Under the pieces are notes generated by a model, which saw only the letters and a program-made list of their open reading frames with translations, did no database searches and had not been told where the DNA came from. A DNA stretch of 64,000 nt, taken from Nannobrachium achirus. Lineage: Eukaryota; Chordata; Actinopteri; Myctophiformes; Myctophidae. Shown one piece after another: positions 24,198 through 34,830 of the stretch. The stretch is taken from positions 55,737,003-55,801,002 of the forward strand of contig OY997647.1 in the NCBI GenBank assembly GCA_963921795.1, in the 5' to 3' direction. The first letter of the stretch is position 1. Each line of letters starts with the position of its first letter. The translations under genes were made by a program, and so were the position numbers.

Positions 24198-24684
24198 GTT
24201 ACAGTACAATGCTTTTATTAGGTATATAAAATATGTAAACATACTATAAACACAAAAATGCAGTAGTAATAACAGAAGAATGGCCTGCAATGTAAACTCA
24301 TGTCTACAGGAAATGTTTGCAAAGCCCTGGCCTTTCCTTCCATTGCGTAAATGGTTCATGTACATGTATATGGCAGATAAAGGCCTTTTCAACTCAAGCC
24401 AGTGTCATTAACAGCCTGATGGCCATTCACTTCTACATTCCCATCATTTCTCCTCAAGCCCTCCATTATACACCCCCACTGCACTGTCGCTAGTTTGCTG
24501 ACTCGGCTTGTCTGCAAGCAAGGACAGCTAATGACTCTCTGCAGGAGGGGACTGAGCTAGGCATAACGTCTGTATGGCTTGTTCCACTTTTAAAACTACT
24601 GCAGCCCTCCTTTTTATTCCAATGCATCCACCATTTGATTTATACTCTATACCAGGAGTCAAATGTGTAGGTTTTGGTTCTTAG

Positions 24685-24899
24685 GGGCGGCCATAGCTGA
24701 ATGGTTAGGGAGCCTGCCTGGGGAACCAGTTCCCCTGGTTGTCCCTGGTTCGATTCCCGGCCAGGATAGCAATGTCGATGTGTGTCCCTGAGCAACTTAA
24801 CCCCTAATTGCTCACGCGCTCCTTGTGGGCTGCGAAGCAGCTGGGTTGGGCTGCAAATACTGAATTTCCCTCGCGGGAGGAGTAGGTAACTATTTTTTT
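24685..24899 (+). mobile_element. tRNA-derived SINE, TSD TTCTTAG
   Basis: The head has an A-box-like TAGCTGAATGG and a B-box-like GGTTCGATTCCC, then a body with GTGTCCCTGAGCAACTTAAC and a T-rich end. A 7-bp target duplication TTCTTAG (24678-24684 and 24900-24906) is single in copy 2 at 42280-42286, so the insertion followed the duplication. Pol III transcription is inferred from the boxes. Confidence 0.88.
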
Positions 24900-25160
24900 T
24901 TCTTAGGTTTGCCAACAGTGATTTGTTCAATTCAGTAACCTGAGTAGGCCCAGCCTACTCAGGGAATGGCCTTCAGAGTCAGTCAGTAGCTCTAATATTG
25001 ATTTGTGACAACAAGTTTGTTTCAGTTTGTTTTGAATAAAAGCCCCAGGCCATTGTCCGGCTGTAGTTTTTGCCTGTATGGGATTGATGTTTGTGCATCG
25101 ACAGCACGCTACTCCTTCCATCAACCTCTTCCTGCTGCCTATTGTTACACATTATTATTA

Positions 25161-25439
25161 TTATTGTTATATACAGTATGTGTGCAGTTATAAATATAAA
25201 GTGTCAGGTGCCTGTGTGTGTGGGATCACTGGGATGTGTTTAAATAATATGATAATGTGTGCCATGTGTAAGGTGCTGTGTGTGTGTTGGTCCTGCCATA
25301 ATAAATGTGCGTATGTGATTATTTTTAGCTTGTGTGTGTAATTGTGTATACACTGCCTGCCTCCTTTGAATGTGTGTGACTATGTAAGCAGCTGAAACAG
25401 TCCATGACTACATGCTACATGCTTTACTTGGAGGGGAGC
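25161..25439. other. GT-rich spacer
   Basis: TGTGTG-rich low complexity; no gene. Confidence 0.5.
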
Positions 25440-25880
25440 TCACATCCACTAATGGGTTGTCCCATACCCTCTGCACGGTCTCTGTGGTGCCTCTGTAGAA
25501 ATCTTGGGCCTTACGCCAAACTTCTTCAGGCAGAAGTCACCCACACATGCTTGTCCCAGGTGAGGTCCTCTGTGATGTGGAAGCAGAGGAATTTGAAGCG
25601 GCTGACTTCTCAACAAAGCAGATCCGATGACAGAGATGGGGTCCTTGGTCTTTTCGGCAGTGAAAGAGAGTTTGTTCGCCGCGTGTGTTGGCGGTGGCGG
25701 TGATCAGGCCCGTCATTGTCACGTTTTCAACCAACTTAATCACGGAGTTGGCGCTGTGCAGCCACGCAGCCAAGGGTGTAGCAGAGGGTGCTCAGGACCC
25801 ATCCCTGGGGGACTTCATTAACTATCACCAGGGCCGGGTGCTCCTGTATTCCTGCTTCTGTTTGACCCAGTGTGCTGTGT
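25440..25880 (-). pseudogene. LINE reverse transcriptase remnant, antisense
   Basis: On the minus strand, decayed RT sequence is visible in two frames: NSVIKLVENVTMTGLITATA near the catalytic region (about 25690-25750), then FKFLCFHITEDLTWDKHVW and KKFGVRPKI (about 25500-25600), typical of the post-catalytic part of CR1/L2-type LINEs. Frameshifts and stops show it is dead. Confidence 0.7.
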
Positions 25881-26971
25881 AATGACTCTCCCCCAGGGTC
25901 CACGACCACCCTCTCGCGTTCCCGTCCCTCTCTGCCTCTAACGTGGCTTTGCGATCGACCTGTACGCCTCCCGCGGAGCACGGCTTCCTGCCCTGCTCCT
26001 GTGTTAACCTCTCAGCACTGCAGCCTTCAGTGTCTGCATCGTAAGCGGCGGTTTCTCTGGCCGCTACGGGGCTCTGGCTGCAGAGTGCTTCTTTCTGGGA
26101 CGTGCAGAGCGGCGGGAGAGAGAGGGGCAGCGACCTGGACAGACGACAGAAGAATAGTGGGAGGATGAATTAAGAAGGTGGATGATATGAAGGTCAAGTG
26201 GCAAAGGAAAAAAGAGATCCAATGAAGTTCAGTACACATACAGACACACGCACGCACACAATTCCTCATTCTCTATTTCAGGCTTATCATCCATCCTACC
26301 TGACAATAAACAATCACTGTCTGCAATAGGGTAAATGACCTCTTTGTGTGTGGAAAAATGGCAAACCTGTCTGTCTGTCCCAGTGCGTGTGTCTGTCTCC
26401 CTGTGTCAGTCAACACTGGTCTCAAACCTGAGAAAGGCACACAGTGCTAACAGATAAGGAAAGGTGGGAATGCTGCAACCTACGGCGTCTGGGCGTGCTG
26501 TATGACCTTCGACGTCCAGTGGTGGCTACGGTGCATTTAACTTAACAGCGTTTATTAGGTTCTATGGTAGACAGCCACTCACCCGGGAGTGTGAAGGTGC
26601 TCTCCTGTCGTCCCAGGAGACCAAAATCTCTGCGGTTGAAGTGACAACTGTAAAGGTTGCCACCAGCAACCAGGCCCTGTTGGCTACCAGAGGAGTCAAA
26701 GAGGCAAGCAAAGGACAAGGGAGAGTGACCCAAGAACACAGGACATAGAGGATGAGGGTGTAGAATGTAGAGGACAGAGGAAGTGGAGTGTAGAACAGGA
26801 AGAGAATTCAAAATAATAAAAAAACAAATAAATCATAATTAGCTAACAGAATAAAATCATAAAAAGCTAATAGAAATATATAAAGAATATAAAAGTATAA
26901 AGTATAAAACAACAAATATTTTTAAATGGTGAAAATAATTTGTGGAAAACAACTTGAATGGAACATAGAAA
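25881..26971. other. spacer, no gene firmly recognised
   Basis: Mixed sequence. On the minus strand an open stretch at about 26590-26700 (AGGNLYSCHFNRRDFGLLG) ends at a good donor (CCGGGTGAGT), but I know no family for it. The rest is AT-rich. Confidence 0.35.
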
Positions 26972-28050
26972 CCTTCTTCCATCGTTTAATTGATATTAAT
27001 TTATTAGTGAATTAATTTTCCCATTGACTTATAATGGGAGCCGAGTTCAAGTATTTTTCTCTCAAAAGTCTTAAGGGCTACAGTTTCACAATTTGGAGAG
27101 GAGATTCCTAGTGCTTCTAAGGATTAACTGAAAAATAATTACATCAATCGGCCAGATGGTGGCGCTATAACAGCCCACTTTACGTTTCGGCCTATAACTC
27201 TCTAACCGTAGGTCGGAAAATTAAAATTCCTTTTTCCCTGGATTCCTTGGGTCATGACGCATCTCCCCATATAGGCCCCGCCCATTTGCGTCAGGATAGA
27301 TTTTCCGCCATTTTGAATTTTCTTCAAAACACACTTTTTGGTCCTTTTCCTACATATTTTCTCCAAATGTCACAAAAATCAGTACACATGATCTCTGGAC
27401 CCATGCGATGAACATATTCAAGCGATATTTCGATAGTCCATACCGTTCGTCCGTAACAGGCTTCCAAAGTTAGCGGGAGGGGCCCGTTTCGCAAAAAATA
27501 GCCATAAATCCGGAACGAAACATCCAGTCAACACCACATTTTAACCACTAGTCGGGGGTGGTATACTCAACAAATCCCCAAAAGCATTTCCATTTCGACC
27601 CATAGGGGGCGCCAGGCAACCACACTCGCAATTTCCCAAATTGCACATTTTCTAGTTAGTGTGGTTGCCCAACAGGGCAACACACTATAGTTCTAGGGAA
27701 ACTTGCGCCACACACTCGCGCCATATGTCAAATCGACCGGCTTCATCGGGAATCGTGTGCTATCATTTTGCTAAGAGAAAGGTTGTATCGTTTAATTGAT
27801 ATTAATTTATTAGTGAATTAATTTTCCCCATTGACTTATAATGGGAATCGAAAAATCTCCTTTTCAAATATTTTTCTCTCACAAACCATAGGGGCTACAG
27901 TTTCAAAACTTGGAGAGGACATTCATAATAATGTAAAGAATGAATCAAAAAAATAATTACATCATTTGGCCTCATGGTGGCGCTATAACAGCTCACTTTA
28001 TGTTTCGGCTTATAACTCTTGAACCGTAGGTCGGAAAATTAATTTTATTT
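26972..28050. repeat. Tandem copies of an about 805-bp dispersed repeat
   Basis: TCGTTTAATTGATATTAATT and the following 80 bp occur at about 26981 and again at about 27788. Both copies continue to a GTGGCGCTATAACAGC block (27165 and 27977), and the second is truncated near 28047. The GGCGCTATA/GGCGCTGTA word also occurs in the large array at 42.8-64 kb, suggesting a distant family link. Confidence 0.75.
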
Positions 28051-28614
28051 TTTTAACGTTTTGGCAGACATTATTGGTACTAACCTTAACATCTCTCATA
28101 CAATAGCTCTATTTGGATGAGATTATTTTGCTGAACAAAGTATGAAAGGGCAGGATAAAAGATTTACCAGACCCCTGCGCTGGCCAAAAAAACAGTAGGT
28201 AATCTGCTGTGTAATTTTCACAGAGGTGGAGCAGAGATATTAATCCATATGATTACAGAAAGTTTTAAAACTTCCCGTCAGTCTACAAACACAACAATGA
28301 TCATGATGGTTTCACCCATTTTTCATGTTTACAAATGTGTGCAGGACATGCACAGCGACAATAAGTAAGTAGATGTATAATTAGTGGCTACCAACTACAT
28401 CCTGTCTAACTAGTTGGACATCTTCTGACAGAATTGTTCAAATTGTCTAAATTGTCTCTTTTATGCTTAGTCACAACACAAATTGCACAGAAGTCCCAAC
28501 AGAAATGACACCATGCTCAACACACAGGATACAAATATGCATTTTTCATTTTTGTCCCAAGGAACATTGTTGTACGAGAAAGTAATCAATCAAAATGGCG
28601 ATCTTGTGCGCTAC
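28051..28614. other. spacer downstream of bag6-like exon 4
   Basis: AT-rich. No further bag6 exon was found on the minus strand here. Confidence 0.45.
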
Positions 28615-29149
28615 CTGTATCTCCGAAGGATCCATAATGTTGACAGGGAGGTTGAAGGTACCAAGCATTACATAGCTGTTGCCATTGCGGTCGTGCGGTC
28701 CTCCTGGGGGGGCAGTGGCTGCGTGGCTGGTGCTGGGTCCACCCTCCGCCCCCCCAGTAGACGCCCCTCCACTTCCAGAGCCAGTCATGGGGGTCTGGGG
28801 CGGTGCTCGCTCCACCAGGTGAATTACTTTCCCATCCACATCTGACAGACAAATTAAAAGGACCATCAAAATTATGTTTTTGCATCTTTTTTCTGCATCT
28901 TTTAGCCTAAGCCCACTGGCTACAAATCACGTATAACCTGATTACTGCTGAATCGTGGCGAGTGCGACCATTTCCAAAGCATAAACACAATTCTAATTAA
29001 AACATTCAGATGACCAATCTTAGAATAACCTGCTTCCCTGGCTAATATTCATGTTCCATCCATCACCAAGAGATCCTGTTTGATTTTATAAATCCTATAA
29101 CTCCTTGGATGGCAAATCACAACCTCCACCCCTCATTTCTCACAAGGCC

Positions 29150-29340
29150 CTCTTCTAGCGCCACCATCAGGTCAATTTTTGTAAAAGATGTTTTTGGACA
29201 CTGCTCCTACAGATTTTGGCCTAAAATCACACAAAGCGGTACACAGTATCTCTAAAGTCATGTCATCAACATGGATCTGTCCCATTTCCCATATTCCCTC
29301 CTGATTGGCTACGACTGCCTTTTAAGGTTTGTGTATGCGA
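29150..29340. repeat. Fragment of the 3'-array tail repeat
   Basis: TAGCGCCACCATCAGGTCAA, then AAAATCACACAAAG and TACACAGTATCTCTA, match the tail module of the large array units (for example 57130-57250 and 57366-57400). It lies in the bag6-like intron. Confidence 0.7.
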
Positions 29341-29344
29341 CCTG

Positions 29345-29857
29345 ACGGTCGCTTATCTCCGATTAGGGAGTCTTACTGGTAGAAAATACACTTGTTTTAC
29401 TCACTGTACTCAGTCAATGTCTTCTCATCTTGCAATACTCTGCCCTGGTAGATGAGCCTCTGCTTCTCCACTGGGATCTCAACAGATGTGGCAATGTGTT
29501 CCTTGAACTATTTTACAGTTAGCTGAGGGCGAAACGCATAAAAGTCGCTCAAATACAGTCGGGCAGCAACGTCACAAACTGTCAAATACATGAATGTCAC
29601 AAGGAAAGAGATTATGAGGTTTTCTTCATTTGTAGAAAATGTACATATGGAATGGAACCAAATTGAAACATAGGCTACAGGTAATTTTGGTTCCATTTCC
29701 AGGAAAAATTGACACTGAGGATTTTTCTGTGTAAAGCAGTGGTTCTCAGCGTGGGGCTGCCACATTTTGAGGGGTTTAAAGCAGTTGCCAGCTAAATGAG
29801 TTGACAATAGTTATCTTCATACCAGTAAGACTCCCTAATCGGGAGATAAGCGACCGT
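29345..29857. repeat. Inverted repeat bracketing bag6-like exon 3
   Basis: Arms 29345-29381 and 29820-29857 are inverted copies (TACCAGTAAGACTCCCTAAT in the right arm) with one 1-base indel. The exon at 29405-29522 lies between them. The right arm is followed by a second perfect hairpin (GGAGATAAGCGACC ... GGTCGCTTATCTCC, 29842-29873). Confidence 0.8.
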
Positions 29858-30208
29858 TGGTCGCTTATCTCCACAAATAGGCCAAAAGTTTGTTTTACCA
29901 ATTATCAAGACATACGGGCAGTTGACAGTTTGCCATGGTTACTCATTGAAGTTGAATCTCCATATATGGAGATAACCTACGCATCACACTAACTCTGACC
30001 TCACCAGCCCATATTTGGGCATGAGCAACTTATGTCTCCATATATGGAGATATGATGACATCACACAGTCCTCAGCCGATGATGTGGCGTGATGTCATAC
30101 AATACACAAACGAGCCCTACAGTATAAAGGGGCAATTCTTGCCAGGAAAGAAGCATTTATTCGACTCAGACCTTATCGCCAGGGTTGGCTTATAGCAGCT
30201 GTCAGTAG

Positions 30209-30730
30209 GACCATATATGGATTCTGTTAGTGTGGATCTCCTAACAGGGCATCATCTGGGATACAATCCCTTTTATGCCCATATATGGAGATCCCTAACA
30301 GAATCCCTTTCATGCCCATATATGGAGATCCCTAACAGAATCCCTTTTATGCCCATATATGGAGATCCCTAACAGCATCCCTTTTATGCCCATATATGGA
30401 GATCACTAACAGCTAACAGAATTATGCCCATATATGGAGATCCCTAACAGAATCCCTTTTATGCCCATATATGGAGATCCCTAACAGAATCCCTTTTATG
30501 CCCATATATGGAGATCCCTAACAGAATCCCTTTTATGCCCATATATGGAGATCCCTAACAGAATCCCTTTTATGCCCATATATGGAGATCCCTAACAGAA
30601 TCCCTTTTATGCCCATATATGGAGATCCCTAACAGAATCCCTTTTATGCCCATATATTATGGAGAAATCCCTGCTCTGAGTATCTGACATCAGTGTGATG
30701 TCACCTGTTTATGTCCATATATGGAGATCC
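30209..30730. repeat. 37-bp minisatellite with CArG boxes
   Basis: About eleven units of about 37 bp (CCCATATATGGAGATCCCTA plus ACAGAATCCCTTTTATG). Each carries CCATATATGG, a perfect SRF CArG box CC(A/T)6GG. Further boxes lie near 29960, 30034 and 30213 outside the regular array. One unit near 30652 is broken by an inserted TTA. Confidence 0.93.
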
Positions 30731-30737
30731 CTGCTCT

Positions 30738-30870
30738 GCGTATCTGGTTGCTATGGTAAACAGTTGGTTGCTAGGGTAAAAAAACATGGTTGCTATGGTA
30801 AACAGTTGATTGCTAGGGTAAACAGTTGATTGCTAGGGTAAAACCATGGTTGCTAAGGTGGTTGCTAACG
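30738..30870. repeat. GTTGCTATGGTAAACA-type short repeats (X-box-like)
   Basis: Six or seven units of GGTTGCTATGGTAAACAGTT or GGTTGCTAGGGTAAAC. They resemble the RFX X-box, as does GTTGCCACAGCAAC at about 30898. Confidence 0.75.
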
Positions 30871-31119
30871 TACACTAACAAACCAGCAACAACAGACTGT
30901 TGCCACAGCAACGTACACAAAGGTTTGTGTACACATGTGGTGTGATGTCATACTGATGCGGAGATATGAGCAGGGCAAAGGTGTGACGTGTGACCGACGG
31001 ACGGACGGACGGACGGCCGGTGGAGGTTTTCATAGTAAACTGCTCCCTGACGGTCGCAATAAATACAACTACTCCAAATGGATAGAATGGGTCGAATTTA
31101 GAACAGATTTCACTGCTTT

Positions 31120-31880
31120 TTTCCATCTTAGGAATATCGCCCGAATTAGAGCTTTTCTGTCACTGGATGACGCAAAAACATTAATTCATGCCTTTGTCTT
31201 TTCTAGACTCGATTATTGCAAAGCACTTTTCTCTGGCTTGCCTAAAAAAAACTACAGACAGACTACAAGTCGTCCAGAATGCAGCTGCCAGAGTATTAAC
31301 AAGAACTAAGATGAGGGAGCATATCAGTCCAGTTTTGGCTTCGCTACACTGACTTCCGGTTGCCTTTAGAATAGATTTTAAAATTATTTTGCTTGTTTTT
31401 AAAGCCCTTAATGGCTTGGCACCAAAGCCCTTAATGGCTTGGCACCTTCTTATCTGGATGACTGTCTGAATAGATATGTTCCTGTCCGTCCCCTTATGTC
31501 CGCTACTGCTGACCTACTTGAAATTCCTAGCATAGAAATGAAAACTAGAAAATACGGTGAAGCTGCTTTTTGTTTCCATGGGCAGACGGCCTGGAACCGC
31601 CTCCCATTATATCTAAGGCAGTCTACCTCGGTGGACAGCTTTACGTCTCAATTTAAGACTTATCTCTTTTCTATTGCTTTTAGATAATCCTACCCTAGCC
31701 TAACTGTCTTTGCTTGTTGCTATTCTATTGTTATTATTTTCTGTGTTAACGTTTTATTTGCTTTTGTTTTGCTGTATTGTAATTATTGCTGTTCTGTTTT
31801 TATATGTTGTTGTGTGAAGCACTCTGGGCTGCATTTTTGTATGAAGGGTGCTATACAAATAAAGTTTCATTCATTCATGT
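31120..31880 (+). pseudogene. L2-type LINE 3' end
   Basis: The 3' part of ORF2 lies in two frames: FHLRNIARIRAFLSLDDAKT and FVFSRLDYCKALFSGLPKK, then after a frame change in an A run, APSYLDDCLNRYVP and AWNRLPLYLRQ ... FKTYLFSIAF. The 3' tail ends GGGTGCTATACAAATAAAGT followed by CATT repeats, as is typical of L2 LINEs. It is 5'-truncated and lies in the bag6-like intron on the opposite strand. Confidence 0.9.
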
Positions 31881-33017
31881 GCAAATGTAATGTGAAAACG
31901 ACAACTAGAGAATTTACTGATAGTGATACTGTATCTCTAAATAGATATATATATTATAAATATAGATAGCAAAAGGAATTTTGAACCAAATCACAGACCA
32001 CCAAATCGTATCTAAGATAGGTGTCCCACATAGTCACAGTCACATTAAATTAAAATAAAATACAAAAGTCCAGGTCCTTGGCTGGCCTAAAAATGCATAT
32101 CAAATTGGAGGGTCCTTGAAATTTAAAGGGCTGAGGATCACTTGTGTGTAGAGTATGAGAGACCATTACCTCGCCTCTGACTTTGTAGGTCCTACTTTGA
32201 GAATCCAATGTCTTGACAGTGACCTCAATCATGGTACCAGGCTCCGCCATGTTTATGCAGTGTCGTCTTTAAAAGAAAAGTGCAATTTATTATGTGTTTT
32301 TACTTAAATTAAATATCCATCAACGTTACCGCAGGATTCGACAGGAAACCATGCAATCTGTTCCACTCACTCTACAACAAAAAGTATCACGTATCAAAAT
32401 AAACAAAAGAAATCGCAGAGGAAAGGGTGACAAATATCATTCAACAATCTACCACAATAAATATAGCAATAATCAAGGCAACAGTTGATCTCACCTGAAC
32501 TGAGGTTTATTATTGCTAGATGGTTGGTTGTTATTGTTGTTAGCCCGGATGGCTAACGCTGGCTAATCCCAATTAGCAGGAGGCTGGCTAGGTAGCACAG
32601 CTAACCAGCTAAGGTTAATCTCCCGAAGGAGAAGACGGCTGTTTTAGCCGGTCCAGTGTAAAACACTCAGACTGTCGTGTTTCTTGTTGCCTGCTATGTC
32701 TATCATCAACGCAGTTTGATTTCTCGTAATAAATTATTCGTGTATCAACTGTCTAACGATGTGTAGTTTCACACGTTAGCTTGCAAGCTAAAGATTTATT
32801 TTCCATAAAAGTGCGACGCCGCTGGTCGCCTCTAGAGGACCCATGTTGTGTGACGGAGTCTCGGCACGTCCATATCAAATGCCTGAGCGCTTTTACGGTC
32901 GTTTATCTCAGTGGTTCTCAAAGTAAACTCTCACTTTTCATGCCAAGGAAAAGATACTCTTGGCCTTGGCTTGGGACCCCCATAAGAGAAGATGTTTACG
33001 GCTCTAGCAGTGATTCC

Positions 33018-33157
33018 CTAGCCCTGAATACAGGACTCTCATATGAGAGTCCTGTATTCAGGGCTAGTGATTCCCCAACCTTTTTAATTTCAAGGACCCC
33101 CAGACCCAGTAACTGGGGGTCCTTGAAATTAAAAAGTCAAACTGGGGCCCAGTTTGA
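33018..33157. repeat. Cluster of three hairpins
   Basis: A perfect 50-bp palindrome lies at 33018-33067 (centre CTCATATGAG). It is followed by perfect 24-nt arms at 33080-33103 and 33113-33136 (with AATTTCAAGGACCCCCAG), then a near-palindrome at 33137-33157 around GGGGCCC. The words GGTTCTCAAA and GGACCCCC suggest debris of hAT-type MITEs. Confidence 0.85.
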
Positions 33158-33741
33158 CATACTTTAGGCTGGACCCAAATGTCATTTCTGTCTCTGAGAC
33201 CCCAATTTATATTGTAAAATCAATGTTATTTTAACTCTTGAGAGTGTACAAATGGAACCACATTTTCTACACTCTAGTTACACCCATAAGGGTCCACTTG
33301 GTTCCATCATTTAGCTAGGGACCCCCAGTTATAGTAATGTGTAACGATGATACACGAAAGTGTGTAACGTTGAAAAATAATACCTGTTGACATTCTACAT
33401 AATTTTAATTTTACATAATTTGAAGCAGCTGAGCTGAGCTTTTGGAAGTTCTCTCTTCATATAAAACCATAGACTGTATAAAACGGCTATGGCTCCACAA
33501 TATTTCCCAATGGAGTTTTAAAATAGGTTGGAACTTAATTGGAGCGCTTTTTTCCAGGAGTGGAGCACTGTGGAGGTCTGGAGGACACGCCTAAAATTAA
33601 GCGAATGAATAACCACCATATACAGTAGCATACCCAGTATTGCAGTGCAGTGGTGGAAAAAGTACCGTAAATATTTTACTTAAAACTAGTATAAATACTG
33701 CAATGTATAGAGGCAGGCTCTTACACCACTCAGTAGTAGTA

Positions 33742-33858
<117 letters not shown>

Positions 33859-34830
33859 AGGCGTCAGACACCCTGCCTTCCTTTTGACGACATAGGCAAG
33901 TTGAGACGGAGTGAGTCGTAGGTGTGGCAAGCAACAGGGAGGAGTGTGTGAGTGTGTGTGTATGTTGTGCTTGTGCCTCATTCAAAACGCAACACTAGTG
34001 TGTGAAACAAGAAACTGTCCTGACGCAACGCTAACATCCGAGAGCTTATTAATATGCGTTTATGTTGGATCATAGATTATATTGCGTCCCGATGAGCTTG
34101 TTCTAAGCACAAACTTGGAAATAGGTGGAGTGTGGACTGCATGTGGAGCGCCCTCAAGTTGGATTTGAGATTGTAATCACGCGAAATCACCCTCGGTTTC
34201 TCGGTTCTAAACCTAGAAGACGTCCATGGACTTGAAGTTCTTCATGGACCCGTCGGACTTAATGTGAACTTGGCCAAGTGATCACAGAGGGGTGGAGGTA
34301 ATCATTTCGTTTTGTATTAATCTATTTATTTAAATATATAATTATAGTTTTCTATAGTTTTCGTTTTGTATTAATCTATTTATTTAAATATATAATTATA
34401 GTTTTCTCCTAATCCGATCATAATAACACTATGGCGGCCTTTCTCCATATGAGATTTATATTATGTTCTTACTAGTTGTATGATTGTTTCGTCCCTGTTC
34501 TCATAGATATAGAGCATGGTTTGTTGATATACACTAAAATGTGACAATGCAATTGTAATCGTCACAGAATAAACAAACATAATAGGAAATGTAAAATCCA
34601 ATGATTGGAAGGAGTAGCCTACATTATGTTACCATTACCCCCCCCCCCCCCCCCCCTTCTTCTAGTTGTCAAACTTCACCTCCCCGTCCCACCCCCATTG
34701 ATCTGACTCAGGTTATATTGCATTGATTGCAGGCAGCTCTCCATCATTCTCTTTCCTCTTTCCCTTTCAGTCCTCGGGTGTCGGGTCCCCTCAAGCCCCT
34801 CTCACTTGGCACTCTGTGGGGGTAGCTACC

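Larger units (their letters stand above)
21130..25160 (+). repeat. Segmental duplication, copy 1
   Basis: Same orientation and order as 40017-42537, with high identity over about 2.3 kb in shared blocks. This copy has three insertions absent from copy 2 (22494-23337, 23605-24197, 24685-24899) and lacks about 155 bp present there at 41126-41280. Part at about 21230-21510 resembles a dispersed fish transposon segment (CAGCAGTTTCTGAAACACTC), possibly Tc1-like. It ends in an ATT run. Confidence 0.88.
28615..32266 (-). pseudogene. bag6: bag6-like 5' exons (ubiquitin-like domain), truncated
   Basis: Three exons are clear on the minus strand: 32266-32170 (ATG at 32250, MAEPGTMIEVTVKTLDSQSR), 29522-29405 ([34 protein letters not shown]) and 28841-28615 ([15 protein letters not shown], then a Gly/Ser-rich linker and [17 protein letters not shown]). 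These match the N-terminal ubiquitin-like domain and start of BAG6, a chaperone that guides tail-anchored and misfolded proteins in cytosol and nucleus. Splice sites and phases fit. Exon 29522-29405 begins CTA ACT GTA AAA TAG, where LTVK-stop replaces an expected MTVKE. A 15-nt acceptor shift to that TAG would skip the stop and keep the frame. The many later exons of this long gene were not found to the left, so it is probably a partial duplicate or pseudogene. The family call is secure; the functional state is not. Confidence 0.85.

Noticed and set aside
26542..26811. Minus-strand open exon-like stretch ending at a good donor
   Set aside because: No family recognised and no partner exon; kept only as a remark.
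28483..28845. Plus-strand ORF over the bag6-like exon
   Set aside because: Antisense shadow; the minus strand has the conserved protein and splice sites.
30209..30730. CRISPR-like array of regular repeats
   Set aside because: Eukaryotic DNA; units are head-to-tail with no variable spacers and no cas genes, so it is a minisatellite.
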